From: Melioribacteraceae bacterium
Lineage (GTDB): Bacteria; Bacteroidota; Ignavibacteria; Ignavibacteriales; Melioribacteraceae
Assembly: GCA_022181065.1 (NCBI GenBank)
Contig: BQMY01000079.1
Location: forward strand, 61,866-125,865
Direction of reading: 5' to 3'
DNA: 64,000 bases
Shown here: positions 16,959 through 25,089 of the stretch, piece after piece
Position numbering within the stretch: the stretch's first letter is position 1
Layout of the letters: the number at the start of each line of letters is the position of its first letter
Made by a program: the position numbers and the translations under genes
The notes under the pieces: model-generated
Told to the model about the DNA's origin: nothing
Databases searched by the model: none
What the model saw: only the letters and a program-made list of their open reading frames with translations

Positions 16959-19295
16959 TTATCCTTTCTTTCGGAGCGGGAATAGTAATTTTACATGCGT
17001 TCCCATTCCCGATTCGCTTGATATTTCAAGCTTACCATCATTTAGTTCAACAAAATCTTTACTGAGCGGGAGCCCTAGTCCGGTTCCCTTTTCGTTTTCA
17101 GTTCCCGGTGTACTGCTTCCAGGCTGAATAAGGTAAATGTTCTTCAATTTTTTGTTTTCAATTCCAATTCCGTTATCGCTTATCTTCACTATCGCGTTAC
17201 CATGTTCCGAGGAAACCGCAATATCAATTTTGCCCCCCCTGTTAGAGAACTTGATCGCGTTATTTACCAGATTTCTTATCACCGAGGAAATCATGTTTTT
17301 ATCTGCGTGAATCCATATATTTTTACCGGATTTAAACTTTACATCAATCTCTTTCTTCATAAAATTGCGTTCAAATAATTTCAAACATTCTTGCGTCGTT
17401 GATCCCAGATCCAAATCGGTTTTAATAGCCTTAAATGATTCTTTCTGTGTGAGTGACCATTCAAGCAGATTTTCCAGTAAATAATAGAGATTGATAGCGA
17501 CACTATTCAGTTCGTTAGCGTACTTCTTGATCTCTTCCATGCTCATTTCGTCAATATCTTCATAAAGGATATCGCTCATACCTAATAGAGAAGTAAATGG
17601 TGACTTGAGATCGTGAGAAATTATTGAGAAAAACTTATCCTTGATTTCATTGTTGTTTTTGAGTTGTATTTCCGAACGAGTTAGTTTTTCGTTTATTGTT
17701 TTTAGTTCAGTATTGATCTTTTGAAGTTCATTCTTTTGTTCATTTATTTGTTTGTTTCTATCTTCAAGACTGAGAGAAATCTTTTTCCTCTCTTCACCGC
17801 GAATGTAAATAATTCCGCCCGCAATTATTAAGATAAGAACCAGACCTATACTGTAATAAATCATCATGTTACGTTCTTTAAGTTCTAATTCTTTAATCTC
17901 CTGATTCTTTTTGAGCAGTTCTATCTCTTTTTCTTTTCGTTCTGTTTCAAATTTTATCTGGAGTCGGGTTGTTTCAATATTTTGTGTACTGGCAATCAGG
18001 GAATCTTTTTCTGCTGAATAAAGCTCATAATATTCAAGCGCTTTAAATTCCTTACCACTCTTCTTATAGGTATCAGCCAGATTTTGGTAAATATCCCGAA
18101 TCTGCTCCTTGAACTGGGATGCTTCCGCATCTTTCAGGGCAGCCTCAAACCATAAAACAGCATTGGTATTTTGCCCCCGTTTCGCGTATAGCTTACCAAG
18201 ATTATTTTTGGATATTGCCTGTTTGGCTACATCACCCAAACTCTCAAGGATACTTAATGATCGCTTGTAATATTCTTCAGCGGTCCGCAACTTGCCAAGA
18301 TAGAAATTACACTCCCCTATATTATTTAAAGCAACAGCTATACCTACTTTACGTGACAGATTAGAGTTTATCTCCAGGGATCTGTTATAAAACCCGAGGG
18401 CTTCTTTATACTTTTCCCGCTTCTTGTATAACTCACCAATGTTGTTAAGATTAATAGCTACAAGAACCTGATTATTGTGCGCTTCAAAAATATCCTGGGA
18501 TTTAGTAAAATATTCGAGTGATTTATCGAAGTTATCAAGTTCATCATAAATGATTCCGATAAGCAGCAGACAATAACCGGTTTTAAAGGTATCTTTTCTC
18601 GATTCAAAGATTGAAAGAGCCCGAAGTGTATAATCGAGACCGTTTTCAAAATCGTACAATATATTTGTATAAATTGAACCGATGTTAAGGTAACTGTGTG
18701 CCGCCTTGTTTGTGAGTGATAATTCAGAAAAAAGTTTTCCACCAAGCTTATGAGTTCTGAGTGCTTCAGCGGTTTTCCCCTCGTTTGTGTAAACAATCGC
18801 CAGAGAGGTATACCCGGAGGCTATACCAAACTTATATCCAATCTCCTCAGCAATATGAATACTTTCGTTAAGAAAGTCAGTGGCCTGATCAGTCTTGCCA
18901 AGATAACTGTATGAAATCCCCAATCCTCTCAGCGCGTCCGATTCCGCTTGTCTGAATCCGCGTCGTCTTGAAATTGAAAGAGCGCGTTCTCCATTTACAA
19001 GCGCGCTCTCCAACTGATTTAAATATGTGTATGCAGCATTTAAATTATTATATGCTGTAACTCTGCCTTCATCATAGTTTAAAGTTTCGGCTGATTCGAG
19101 TGCCTGATTGGCATATTCCAGCGATTCACTATATCGGTCAAAGTTGATCAATTCCAGCGCGAGTTTATTAAGGGTATTAACTCTGGTTTTTCCGGTTTGA
19201 TTTTCGGATGCCTTTACAAGGCTGTCAGAAACTGACTGAGCGCTTGCCACAGAAAAGAGCATGAGTAGAATATTTAATATAAACCTTGCGTTCAT
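16959..19295 (-). CDS. TPR-repeat sensor histidine kinase
   Basis: A 778-residue hybrid of an exported sensor and a kinase. A signal-like N-terminus is followed by about nine tetratricopeptide repeats (residues ~20-440; for example LGISYSYLGKTDQATDFLNESI and LYKKREKYKEALGFYNRSLEI). A long helix, one membrane span near 480-500 (IYYSIGLVLILIIAGGIIYI), a coiled coil, a HisKA dimerisation domain with the phospho-acceptor in IISHDLKSP, and an ATPase domain with NNAIKF, DNGIGI and GTGLGLPLSK complete it. No receiver domain is attached and no regulator is adjacent. It could sense a periplasmic protein through the TPR array. Confidence 0.92.
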   Translation of the reverse strand: MNARFILNILLMLFSVASAQSVSDSLVKASENQTGKTRVNTLNKLALELINFDRYSESLEYANQALESAETLNYDEGRVTAYNNLNAAYTYLNQLESALVNGERALSISRRRGFRQAESDALRGLGISYSYLGKTDQATDFLNESIHIAEEIGYKFGIASGYTSLAIVYTNEGKTAEALRTHKLGGKLFSELSLTNKAAHSYLNIGSIYTNILYDFENGLDYTLRALSIFESRKDTFKTGYCLLLIGIIYDELDNFDKSLEYFTKSQDIFEAHNNQVLVAINLNNIGELYKKREKYKEALGFYNRSLEINSNLSRKVGIAVALNNIGECNFYLGKLRTAEEYYKRSLSILESLGDVAKQAISKNNLGKLYAKRGQNTNAVLWFEAALKDAEASQFKEQIRDIYQNLADTYKKSGKEFKALEYYELYSAEKDSLIASTQNIETTRLQIKFETERKEKEIELLKKNQEIKELELKERNMMIYYSIGLVLILIIAGGIIYIRGEERKKISLSLEDRNKQINEQKNELQKINTELKTINEKLTRSEIQLKNNNEIKDKFFSIISHDLKSPFTSLLGMSDILYEDIDEMSMEEIKKYANELNSVAINLYYLLENLLEWSLTQKESFKAIKTDLDLGSTTQECLKLFERNFMKKEIDVKFKSGKNIWIHADKNMISSVIRNLVNNAIKFSNRGGKIDIAVSSEHGNAIVKISDNGIGIENKKLKNIYLIQPGSSTPGTENEKGTGLGLPLSKDFVELNDGKLEISSESGMGTHVKLLFPLRKKG

Positions 19296-19482
19296 CTTAA
19301 AATTGGCTGGTTTAACCCGATATTTTTAACATTCAATTTATCATTGTCATAATAATATTATCAAATGTGTAAATCAATCAAAAAGCAAAAAGGAAAGAGA
19401 TTCGGTTAACCCGATAGTAGAAATATTTAAATAAGATTATAGACACTTCAAGAGCTTTTTTTAAGATCTGATTTTGATAAAA

Positions 19483-19854
19483 GGGGTATCAAATTTTATC
19501 TCCTTACAAATAAATAACTTACAAATTTCGAGCAAATTTAATTTGCTGTCATACCCCTAAAATGATAAATTCACATCACTTGAGAGACGTATGAACCCTG
19601 TTGATAACTTGTTGATAACTTTTAATCGTGGAACGTTTCACGACGGTTCCGGTAACACCCCGATGCTGTTGATAAACCGCTTAATTTGTTCGCAACTTAT
19701 AATGATACACGCTAACGTTATGTTATCAAACAACTTAAGTTGATTTATCTGATGTTGGTAAATTGTGGATAACTTCCGATAAATTCATTAACAATTTGTT
19801 AACATCAATATTTATAACGGTTTAATAATTATTTAATTTTGTGGATAACTTTTA
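19483..19854. other. Candidate origin region upstream of dnaA
   Basis: The 559-bp gap before dnaA is AT-rich and contains DnaA-box-like nonamers: TGTTGATAA at 19599-19607, 19610-19618 and 19667-19675, and the consensus TGTGGATAA at 19764-19772 and 19840-19848, the last ending 7 bp before the dnaA ATG. Further left, GGGGTAT (19483-19489) and ATACCCC (19551-19557) bracket a hairpin AGCAAAT-ttA-ATTTGCT. The boxes suggest either oriC or DnaA autoregulation. The gap between 19296 and 19480 holds nothing else I can identify. Confidence 0.6.
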
Positions 19855-21255
19855 ATGAATGTAACAATGGCCGAAGCCTTGACTAACAATGATGCAAAAC
19901 TTGTCTGGAAAGATTGTCTTAATATAATTAAATCAAAAGTTCCTTTTCTTACTTATAATACCTGGTTCCTTCCTATTAAACCGGTTGAGTTAAAAAACTC
20001 GGTACTTAAAATTCAGGTCCCTAACAATTTTTTCGTTGAATGGATTGATGAACATTACAATTCTGTAATAAATCATGCTATAAAGGAAATCATTGGTTCC
20101 GAGGCTCAACTCGTTTATATTATTCTGGAAGATAAGGATGATATTGTTGCCGAACCCGAGCGGAAGGAAGAAAAGCCCGAAATTAAAAAACAGGAGCCCG
20201 CTGATAACGAAGAGGAGAAGTTTGCTGATAACCTGAATCCACGTTATTTTTTCGAAAACTTTATTAAAGGCGAGGGAAATCAGCTTGCAAGAGCTGCCGC
20301 TGTTGCCGTTAGTGAAAACCTCGGACAAACATCCTTCAATCCTCTCTTTATTTATGGCGGGGTTGGACTTGGAAAAACCCACCTGATGCAAGCTGTAGGA
20401 AATAAAATTCTTGCCAAGGACAGATCCAAAAAAGTTATTTACCTTTCTTCTGATATCTTTACCGTTGAGTTCGTTGAAGCTATCCAGAATAACACCGTAA
20501 ACGATTTTTCCAATTTTTATAAAAGCATGGATGTACTTATCATCGATGATATCCAGTTTCTGATCGGGAAGGAAAAAACCCAGGATTTGTTTTTCCATAT
20601 ATTTAATACACTGCATCAATCGGGTAAACAAATCATTCTTTCCTCCGATAAACCTCCAAAAGATCTGAAAGGATTGAATGAACGACTTATTTCCCGTTTT
20701 CAGTGGGGATTAACAACCGATATTCAGCCTCCTGATTTTGAAACACGTATTGCTATCCTCAAGAATAAAAGTGAAAGCTTCGGAATACAGCTTTCCGGCG
20801 ACATATTGGAGTATATCGCTCACAACATTACATCAAACATCAGAGAGCTTGAAGGATGTTTGATAAAGCTTCTGGCAAATTCATCTCTAAGTTCAAAAGA
20901 AATAAATCTTGAACTGGTAAAGAAAACCGTGAAAGAGATTGCTACAGGGAGACAAATAAATATCTCTATCGATTTTATTACAAAATCCGTATGTGAGTAT
21001 TTCAGCGTACAGGAAAATAAAGTACGAGAGAAAAACCGCAAGAAAGAAGTTGTAATCGCCCGCCAGATCGCGATGTATCTATCAAAAGTACTTACTCAGT
21101 CCTCACTCAAAACTATCGGACTCCATTTCGGGGGAAGAGACCACTCAACCGTAATCCACGCGTTTAATTCCGTTGAAGCCGATATGCAGCGAGATGAAAA
21201 ACTAAAAGATATGGTCGAATCAATTAAAAATAAAATTGAAATGAGCGTATCGTAA
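19855..21255 (+). CDS. dnaA: Chromosomal replication initiator DnaA
   Basis: A 466-residue DnaA. Domain I (residues ~10-90) contains VWKDCLNIIKSKV...NTWFLP; an acidic, charged linker follows; the AAA+ domain III carries Walker A GGVGLGKT (168-175) and Walker B LIIDDIQFL; domain IV ends with the box-recognition signature GGRDHSTVIHAF. It binds 9-mer boxes and opens the origin. The gene is not followed by dnaN or recF, unlike in many bacteria. A second ATG four codons downstream (MAEALT) is also possible as the start. A consensus DnaA box overlaps the promoter-proximal region, which points to autoregulation. Confidence 0.97.
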   Translation: MNVTMAEALTNNDAKLVWKDCLNIIKSKVPFLTYNTWFLPIKPVELKNSVLKIQVPNNFFVEWIDEHYNSVINHAIKEIIGSEAQLVYIILEDKDDIVAEPERKEEKPEIKKQEPADNEEEKFADNLNPRYFFENFIKGEGNQLARAAAVAVSENLGQTSFNPLFIYGGVGLGKTHLMQAVGNKILAKDRSKKVIYLSSDIFTVEFVEAIQNNTVNDFSNFYKSMDVLIIDDIQFLIGKEKTQDLFFHIFNTLHQSGKQIILSSDKPPKDLKGLNERLISRFQWGLTTDIQPPDFETRIAILKNKSESFGIQLSGDILEYIAHNITSNIRELEGCLIKLLANSSLSSKEINLELVKKTVKEIATGRQINISIDFITKSVCEYFSVQENKVREKNRKKEVVIARQIAMYLSKVLTQSSLKTIGLHFGGRDHSTVIHAFNSVEADMQRDEKLKDMVESIKNKIEMSVS

Positions 21256-21278
21256 ACTTTCCCGCAGCCTCAAATTTT

Positions 21279-21310
21279 AACCGGTGGCTCTATTGAAGTT
21301 GCCGGTTTTT
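21279..21310 (+). terminator. dnaA terminator
   Basis: AACCGG (21279-21284) pairs with CCGGTT (21302-21307), and the right arm runs straight into TTTTT. It lies about 25 bp downstream of the dnaA stop codon. Confidence 0.7.
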
Positions 21311-21314
21311 ATAA

Positions 21315-21656
21315 CTTTACACCAAGCTCCTGTTGTCATTTAAAATCTTATTACCCCCCGGAATCAGCACACGCGTTTTTGATCAGGTTATAATACTTCT
21401 CGAAGAAGCACTTGAAAAAAACATGATTGAAGAACACGATGATCTTCAAATTTCATGGGAACAATATGGAAACCAATCATAATAAGTGACTACAGGAAAT
21501 TCTTACGAAAATTAAACTGAACCGAAAGATATAGCTGAAAGGCTTGCAAATCTTTTTTTTGCAGAAGCTTTATGATTGAATACTTGCCGGTGAACGAGGA
21601 GTTTATGATTATGCCTATTATGAAATAGTTGATATCTTTGAGGATTACCGGTAACC
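21315..21656 (+). pseudogene. Decayed coding remnant
   Basis: The 400-bp space between dnaA and the GDPD gene shows protein-like stretches in shifting frames without a clear start. One frame (21315-21482) reads ...STRVFDQVIILLEEALEKN... and ends with EQYGNQS and a double stop. A different frame then gives EPKDIAERLANLFFAEAL before a stop, and a third gives GERGVYDYAYYEIVDIFEDYR ending at 21656. Amphipathic, acidic composition suggests a small cytoplasmic protein. I do not recognise a family. The pattern fits a frameshifted gene, but chance cannot be excluded for fragments this short. Confidence 0.35.
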
Positions 21657-21658
21657 GC

Positions 21659-22375
21659 TCATTCTTTTATACGGGAAGCAGCTATTTGTTTTACTACATC
21701 AGGACGGTTGGATATTATGTTATCGGCTCCGGAATCTATCGCTGAAATGATATCTTTTTCCTTATCCGGCGTCCAGATATGAACTTTTTTACCAAGTTTC
21801 TGAAGTGAGCTTACAATAACCTTACGTGAAGAAATTTTATTTAAACTCAATATCGGGTGGCGGGTTAGCCAAACACTGGGGCGATACGGTAGTGAAGAGA
21901 TAAAGCCGGTAGTGATTTTGGGAGAATTCTCTTTTATTCTATTAACGAAGCTCAGATTGAAAGAAGTAACAATACATTGATCTTCAAGATTAAGATCACT
22001 TATAAAATCGGCAACTTTAACAGGGAGATGTTTATTTCTACCATTATATTTAAGTTCAAGGTTTATCTTGCATTTGCCGCCAATCAGATCTAAAATGTCA
22101 GTCAATAATGGAGGATATTCTTTCGAAAACTCCTCGGAAAACCAGCTTCCAATATCGAATGTTTTGGCTTCATTATAAGTGACATCCCAAACATTTCTAT
22201 TAATATTGCCGGTTCTGAGAAAAGTTGGATCATGAAGCAGAATAATTTTACCATCGGCTGTTTCCTGCAAGTCCAACTCGATGCAGTCAACTTCAAGTTC
22301 AATCGCTGTTTTAACCGCAGCGAACGAATTTTCGGGCGCATAAGCCGATGCCCCTCTATGGGCGGTAATTTCCAT
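21659..22375 (-). CDS. Glycerophosphodiester phosphodiesterase
   Basis: A 238-residue GDPD of the short bacterial type, which hydrolyses glycerophosphodiesters to glycerol-3-phosphate and an alcohol. The catalytic HRGA and PENS motifs sit at the N-terminus, followed by ELDLQETADGKIILLHDP (metal ligands and the second catalytic His), NLELK, and a C-terminal WTPDK...GADNIISNRPDV. There is no signal peptide, so it should be cytoplasmic. The TIM-barrel length is normal. Confidence 0.93.
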   Translation of the reverse strand: MEITAHRGASAYAPENSFAAVKTAIELEVDCIELDLQETADGKIILLHDPTFLRTGNINRNVWDVTYNEAKTFDIGSWFSEEFSKEYPPLLTDILDLIGGKCKINLELKYNGRNKHLPVKVADFISDLNLEDQCIVTSFNLSFVNRIKENSPKITTGFISSLPYRPSVWLTRHPILSLNKISSRKVIVSSLQKLGKKVHIWTPDKEKDIISAIDSGADNIISNRPDVVKQIAASRIKE

Positions 22376-22461
22376 GACTCAGTTTTTATAATGAATAATT
22401 ATCGGAGGAAGATAACAATAGATACCTTAAATTGGTAGGAGTTTATTTGATGAGGTAAAAT

Positions 22462-22575
22462 TTATCCCCGTATGAAGCCCCACGCAATCAAAAACAGGAA
22501 TATTGCCGCATCTACAATTTTTTTTCTGTGGTTTCTGAAAAAATACGATTGCGCTTTTAAAGCTAATTCGCTCAT
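22462..22575 (-). CDS. 37-residue single-span membrane protein
   Basis: A mini-gene read on the minus strand: a start ATG preceded by AAGGAG seven bases upstream, a basic amphipathic segment (AQSYFFRNHRKKIV), one hydrophobic helix (DAAIFLFLIAWGFI) and a stop. The strong ribosome-binding site and the positive-inside charge pattern argue that it is translated. I do not recognise a family. A second small membrane protein gene lies next to it upstream. Confidence 0.5.
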   Translation of the reverse strand: MSELALKAQSYFFRNHRKKIVDAAIFLFLIAWGFIRG

Positions 22576-22659
22576 AATATTTCTCCTTTTTGCAAGAAAT
22601 ATAATCGCTGAATATAAATTTAAGATTAAGCTATTGTTATCCTTATATTAATTTTAAAA

Positions 22660-22842
22660 TTATTTTGTGATCGTATCGAAACCTATTAGCACCAAAAACG
22701 CCACAATACCTGCTATCACGGGATATATAACATAGTCCACAATTTTTTTATAACGTTCATAGAAAGATAATTTCCTTGCGGATTCTTCAGCTATATAATC
22801 GCCGTCTTTAGGAGACCATGGCTCATTCGTATTTAGAAACAT
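22660..22842 (-). CDS. 60-residue tail-anchored membrane protein
   Basis: The protein has a hydrophilic N-terminal half (NEPWSPKDGDYIAEESARKLSF) followed by a charged stretch and one membrane helix (YVIYPVIAGIVAFLVLIGF) near the C-terminus. It lies between MscS and the 37-residue gene in the same direction. No family is recognised; the topology suggests a small regulator or subunit anchored in the inner membrane. Confidence 0.5.
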   Translation of the reverse strand: MFLNTNEPWSPKDGDYIAEESARKLSFYERYKKIVDYVIYPVIAGIVAFLVLIGFDTITK

Positions 22843-22941
22843 TTATTATTTACCTGTAAAATTTAAATCAAACATAAACTGAAACTTCATTATCGTATGA
22901 TACCGGGGAAAGTTTATCTCTCCCCGGAATCATAAAAACTT

Positions 22942-23763
22942 CTAATTACTATTCTGCTGATAGAGATGAACATCTCTTTGCGGGAATGGAATTGATATAC
23001 CGTTCGCGTCGAACTCATATTTCATGTTTTCCATTAAGTCCCAGTAAAGGGGCCAGTATTCCGATGTTTTTACCCATGGTCTAACAGCTAAATTAACACT
23101 GCTGTCAGCCAATTCCAGAACACCAATCGTGTATATTGGATCTTTGAGTACTCGCTCATCAGCTTTAAGAACTTTTTCAATAATATCTTTTGCTTTTTTG
23201 ATATCATCACCATAACCAATTCCGAATACCAGATCCATACGACGTGTATCCCGTTCGGTAAAATTGGTAATAGTATCACCAATAATTTTAGAGTTAGGTA
23301 TGATAATAACTTTATTATCGGGAGTACTCATGATAGTATTGAATATCTGAATTTCATTAACCGAACCCATAGTACCACCGGCCTCGACAAACTGACCAAC
23401 CTTGAAAGGACGAAAAATTATCAGCATAACTCCGGCGGCAAGGTTAGAGAGTGAACCCTGTAACGCCAAACCAATAGCGAGTCCCGCAGCACCTAATACA
23501 GTCAGCAGTGATGCGGTTTCAACACCAACTTCATTCAATACCGCTATTACAAGCGCGGCTAATAAAATTACGTTCGCTACGTTAACAATAAATTTTGAAA
23601 TCGTTTCATCAATTTCAGAACGTTTAAGTGCTTTCGTTAAACCTTTTTTTACAATTTTAATTAGCACCCATCCAACAACGAGTATTATTATTCCCAGCGC
23701 GAGGTTCTCAATATAACCCGCGACATTTTGCTCGAAAAACAATTTAATTTCTTCCGGATTCAT
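22942..23763 (-). CDS. mscS: Small-conductance mechanosensitive channel MscS
   Basis: A 273-residue MscS of the short E. coli type, which opens under membrane tension to release solutes on hypo-osmotic shock. Three membrane helices occupy residues ~20-125; the pore helix has the Gly/Ala-rich pattern LTVLGAAGLAIGLALQGSLSNLAAGVMLI, followed by FRPFKVGQFVEAGG, which is the family hallmark, and the cytoplasmic vestibule domain with NSKIIGDTITNFT. The C-terminus PFPQRDVHL is conserved. It follows the DUF3078 gene after 8 bp. Confidence 0.95.
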   Translation of the reverse strand: MNPEEIKLFFEQNVAGYIENLALGIIILVVGWVLIKIVKKGLTKALKRSEIDETISKFIVNVANVILLAALVIAVLNEVGVETASLLTVLGAAGLAIGLALQGSLSNLAAGVMLIIFRPFKVGQFVEAGGTMGSVNEIQIFNTIMSTPDNKVIIIPNSKIIGDTITNFTERDTRRMDLVFGIGYGDDIKKAKDIIEKVLKADERVLKDPIYTIGVLELADSSVNLAVRPWVKTSEYWPLYWDLMENMKYEFDANGISIPFPQRDVHLYQQNSN

Positions 23764-23771
23764 TTTTTTTC

Positions 23772-24614
23772 CTAAAATAATTTGTAAGTAATACCAAGCT
23801 GTAACGTCTGTTTAACCTGTGTTTTAATCGATTGTGCTTTTTCATATATCACTAGCACACCCAAATTAACGTTCATATAATCGTTAATAGAAGCCACAAG
23901 CGAGTTATCCCACCTTACATCCCACACATCAATTTCTTCAAAACGACCAAACAAACGCAATTTAGATTTAAGAAGAACATTGCTATCAATATTTAGTTTA
24001 GTTTCTGATACTGACTCAATACCTGTTTCGAACTTGAAATCTTCAATCTCAACAGTTTCGGGGTCATCAGTGTATTTGGTGTTTTGAGAAGTGAATGTTT
24101 CCTGAAACGCAATACCAAGCCGGGTTTTGAATATTTCTTTTTTGTGATAGGTAAAACCAAAAGACTGGGTAATATAACCCGGATCAAAAAAACGCGCAAT
24201 TTCAACCTTTGGTGTTTGCTCGTAATCATAACCCTTATCAATAACGGTTACAATAGTATTACTTACGAAAGGACTGACAGCCCATCCTAATTCATACGTC
24301 AAGACAGACTCATTATAAAATTCATTATCGTTAATTCTTACTTCCTGATCACCAAGTTTGGTTCGTCCGTAGGCTACTTTCAGTTCATTCGAAAAAACCC
24401 ATGGATTTTTTGTGTACACAAAATCAAAATCTCCGTAAATAGTCCAGGTTAATGAATTTTCGCCACCCTGAGACCAGTTACTGAATGCAATCTGACTTAC
24501 ATTTAATCCTGTAACGCCTGAAGCTGTCCACGGACCTGTTGCTGTGGAATCTTCCTGAGCAAAGAGTAATGTAGATAAAAAGAGTAATGCAAAAAGGGAA
24601 GATGTTTTAATCAT
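23772..24614 (-). CDS. DUF3078 outer-membrane beta-barrel protein
   Basis: A 280-residue exported protein with a signal peptide (LFALLFLSTLLFAQ). The mature part begins with the DUF3078 pattern (GVTGLNVSQIAFSNWSQGGENSL) and contains alternating hydrophobic/aromatic beta strands ending in an aromatic residue (TYKLF), which suits a 10-12 strand outer-membrane barrel. The family is typical of Bacteroidota and relatives and its function is unknown. The start overlaps the orphan receiver gene by 8 bp, so the two are translationally coupled. Confidence 0.83.
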   Translation of the reverse strand: MIKTSSLFALLFLSTLLFAQEDSTATGPWTASGVTGLNVSQIAFSNWSQGGENSLTWTIYGDFDFVYTKNPWVFSNELKVAYGRTKLGDQEVRINDNEFYNESVLTYELGWAVSPFVSNTIVTVIDKGYDYEQTPKVEIARFFDPGYITQSFGFTYHKKEIFKTRLGIAFQETFTSQNTKYTDDPETVEIEDFKFETGIESVSETKLNIDSNVLLKSKLRLFGRFEEIDVWDVRWDNSLVASINDYMNVNLGVLVIYEKAQSIKTQVKQTLQLGITYKLF

Positions 24615-24990
24615 ATTTTCCTCTGAAGTTATATTTTATATTATCAATAATTTGCCAAAGGTTCTGATGCTGATTTTCTTTAGTCAAGAAATAATCAGCG
24701 CCATAATGTTCACTGAGCAACTTCATGCTCAGATTTCTTTCATGAGTAAATATTATAAGATTTAATTTCTGATTGAATTGTTTAAGACGTTTAATTAAAT
24801 CAAGCCCAAAATTTCTGTGGTGTTCGAAATCAATAATTATAAGGTCTGTTGAAGAATCAAGTTCCTGAATAATTTTGTCTTCACTGTATGCTATATCACG
24901 TATTGAAGTCATCCCCCCGCCACTTTCAAGATGAGCAACAATTCCGCTGCGGAAAATTTCAGAGTCATCTACGACCAGTACATTCATCAT
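24607..24990 (-). CDS. Orphan receiver-domain protein
   Basis: A 127-residue single-domain response regulator. The acidic pair is in VVDDSE, the expected phospho-acceptor Asp is in LIIIDFEHH, the conserved Thr is in IIFTHE, and the Lys in FLTKEN, so phosphorylation is plausible. There is no output domain; such stand-alone receivers act through protein contacts or as phosphate sinks. The HHRNFG segment after the Asp replaces the usual MPGxDG loop. It lies downstream of the FecR/LysM protein and the Cache kinase, which is the likely partner. Confidence 0.85.
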   Translation of the reverse strand: MMNVLVVDDSEIFRSGIVAHLESGGGMTSIRDIAYSEDKIIQELDSSTDLIIIDFEHHRNFGLDLIKRLKQFNQKLNLIIFTHERNLSMKLLSEHYGADYFLTKENQHQNLWQIIDNIKYNFRGKYD

Positions 24991-25089
24991 GTTATTTCCG
25001 ATTTTTTATCCAAATATACCGGTTGCATGATAAATTGGTTATAGATGAATTACCATTAATTTTGTAGCGTAAAATGTGACAAGCAAAAT

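Noticed and set aside
24607..24990. Truncated regulator that lost its output domain
   Set aside because: The stop codon overlaps the start of the next gene and the receiver fold is complete, so a genuine stand-alone receiver is the simpler reading.
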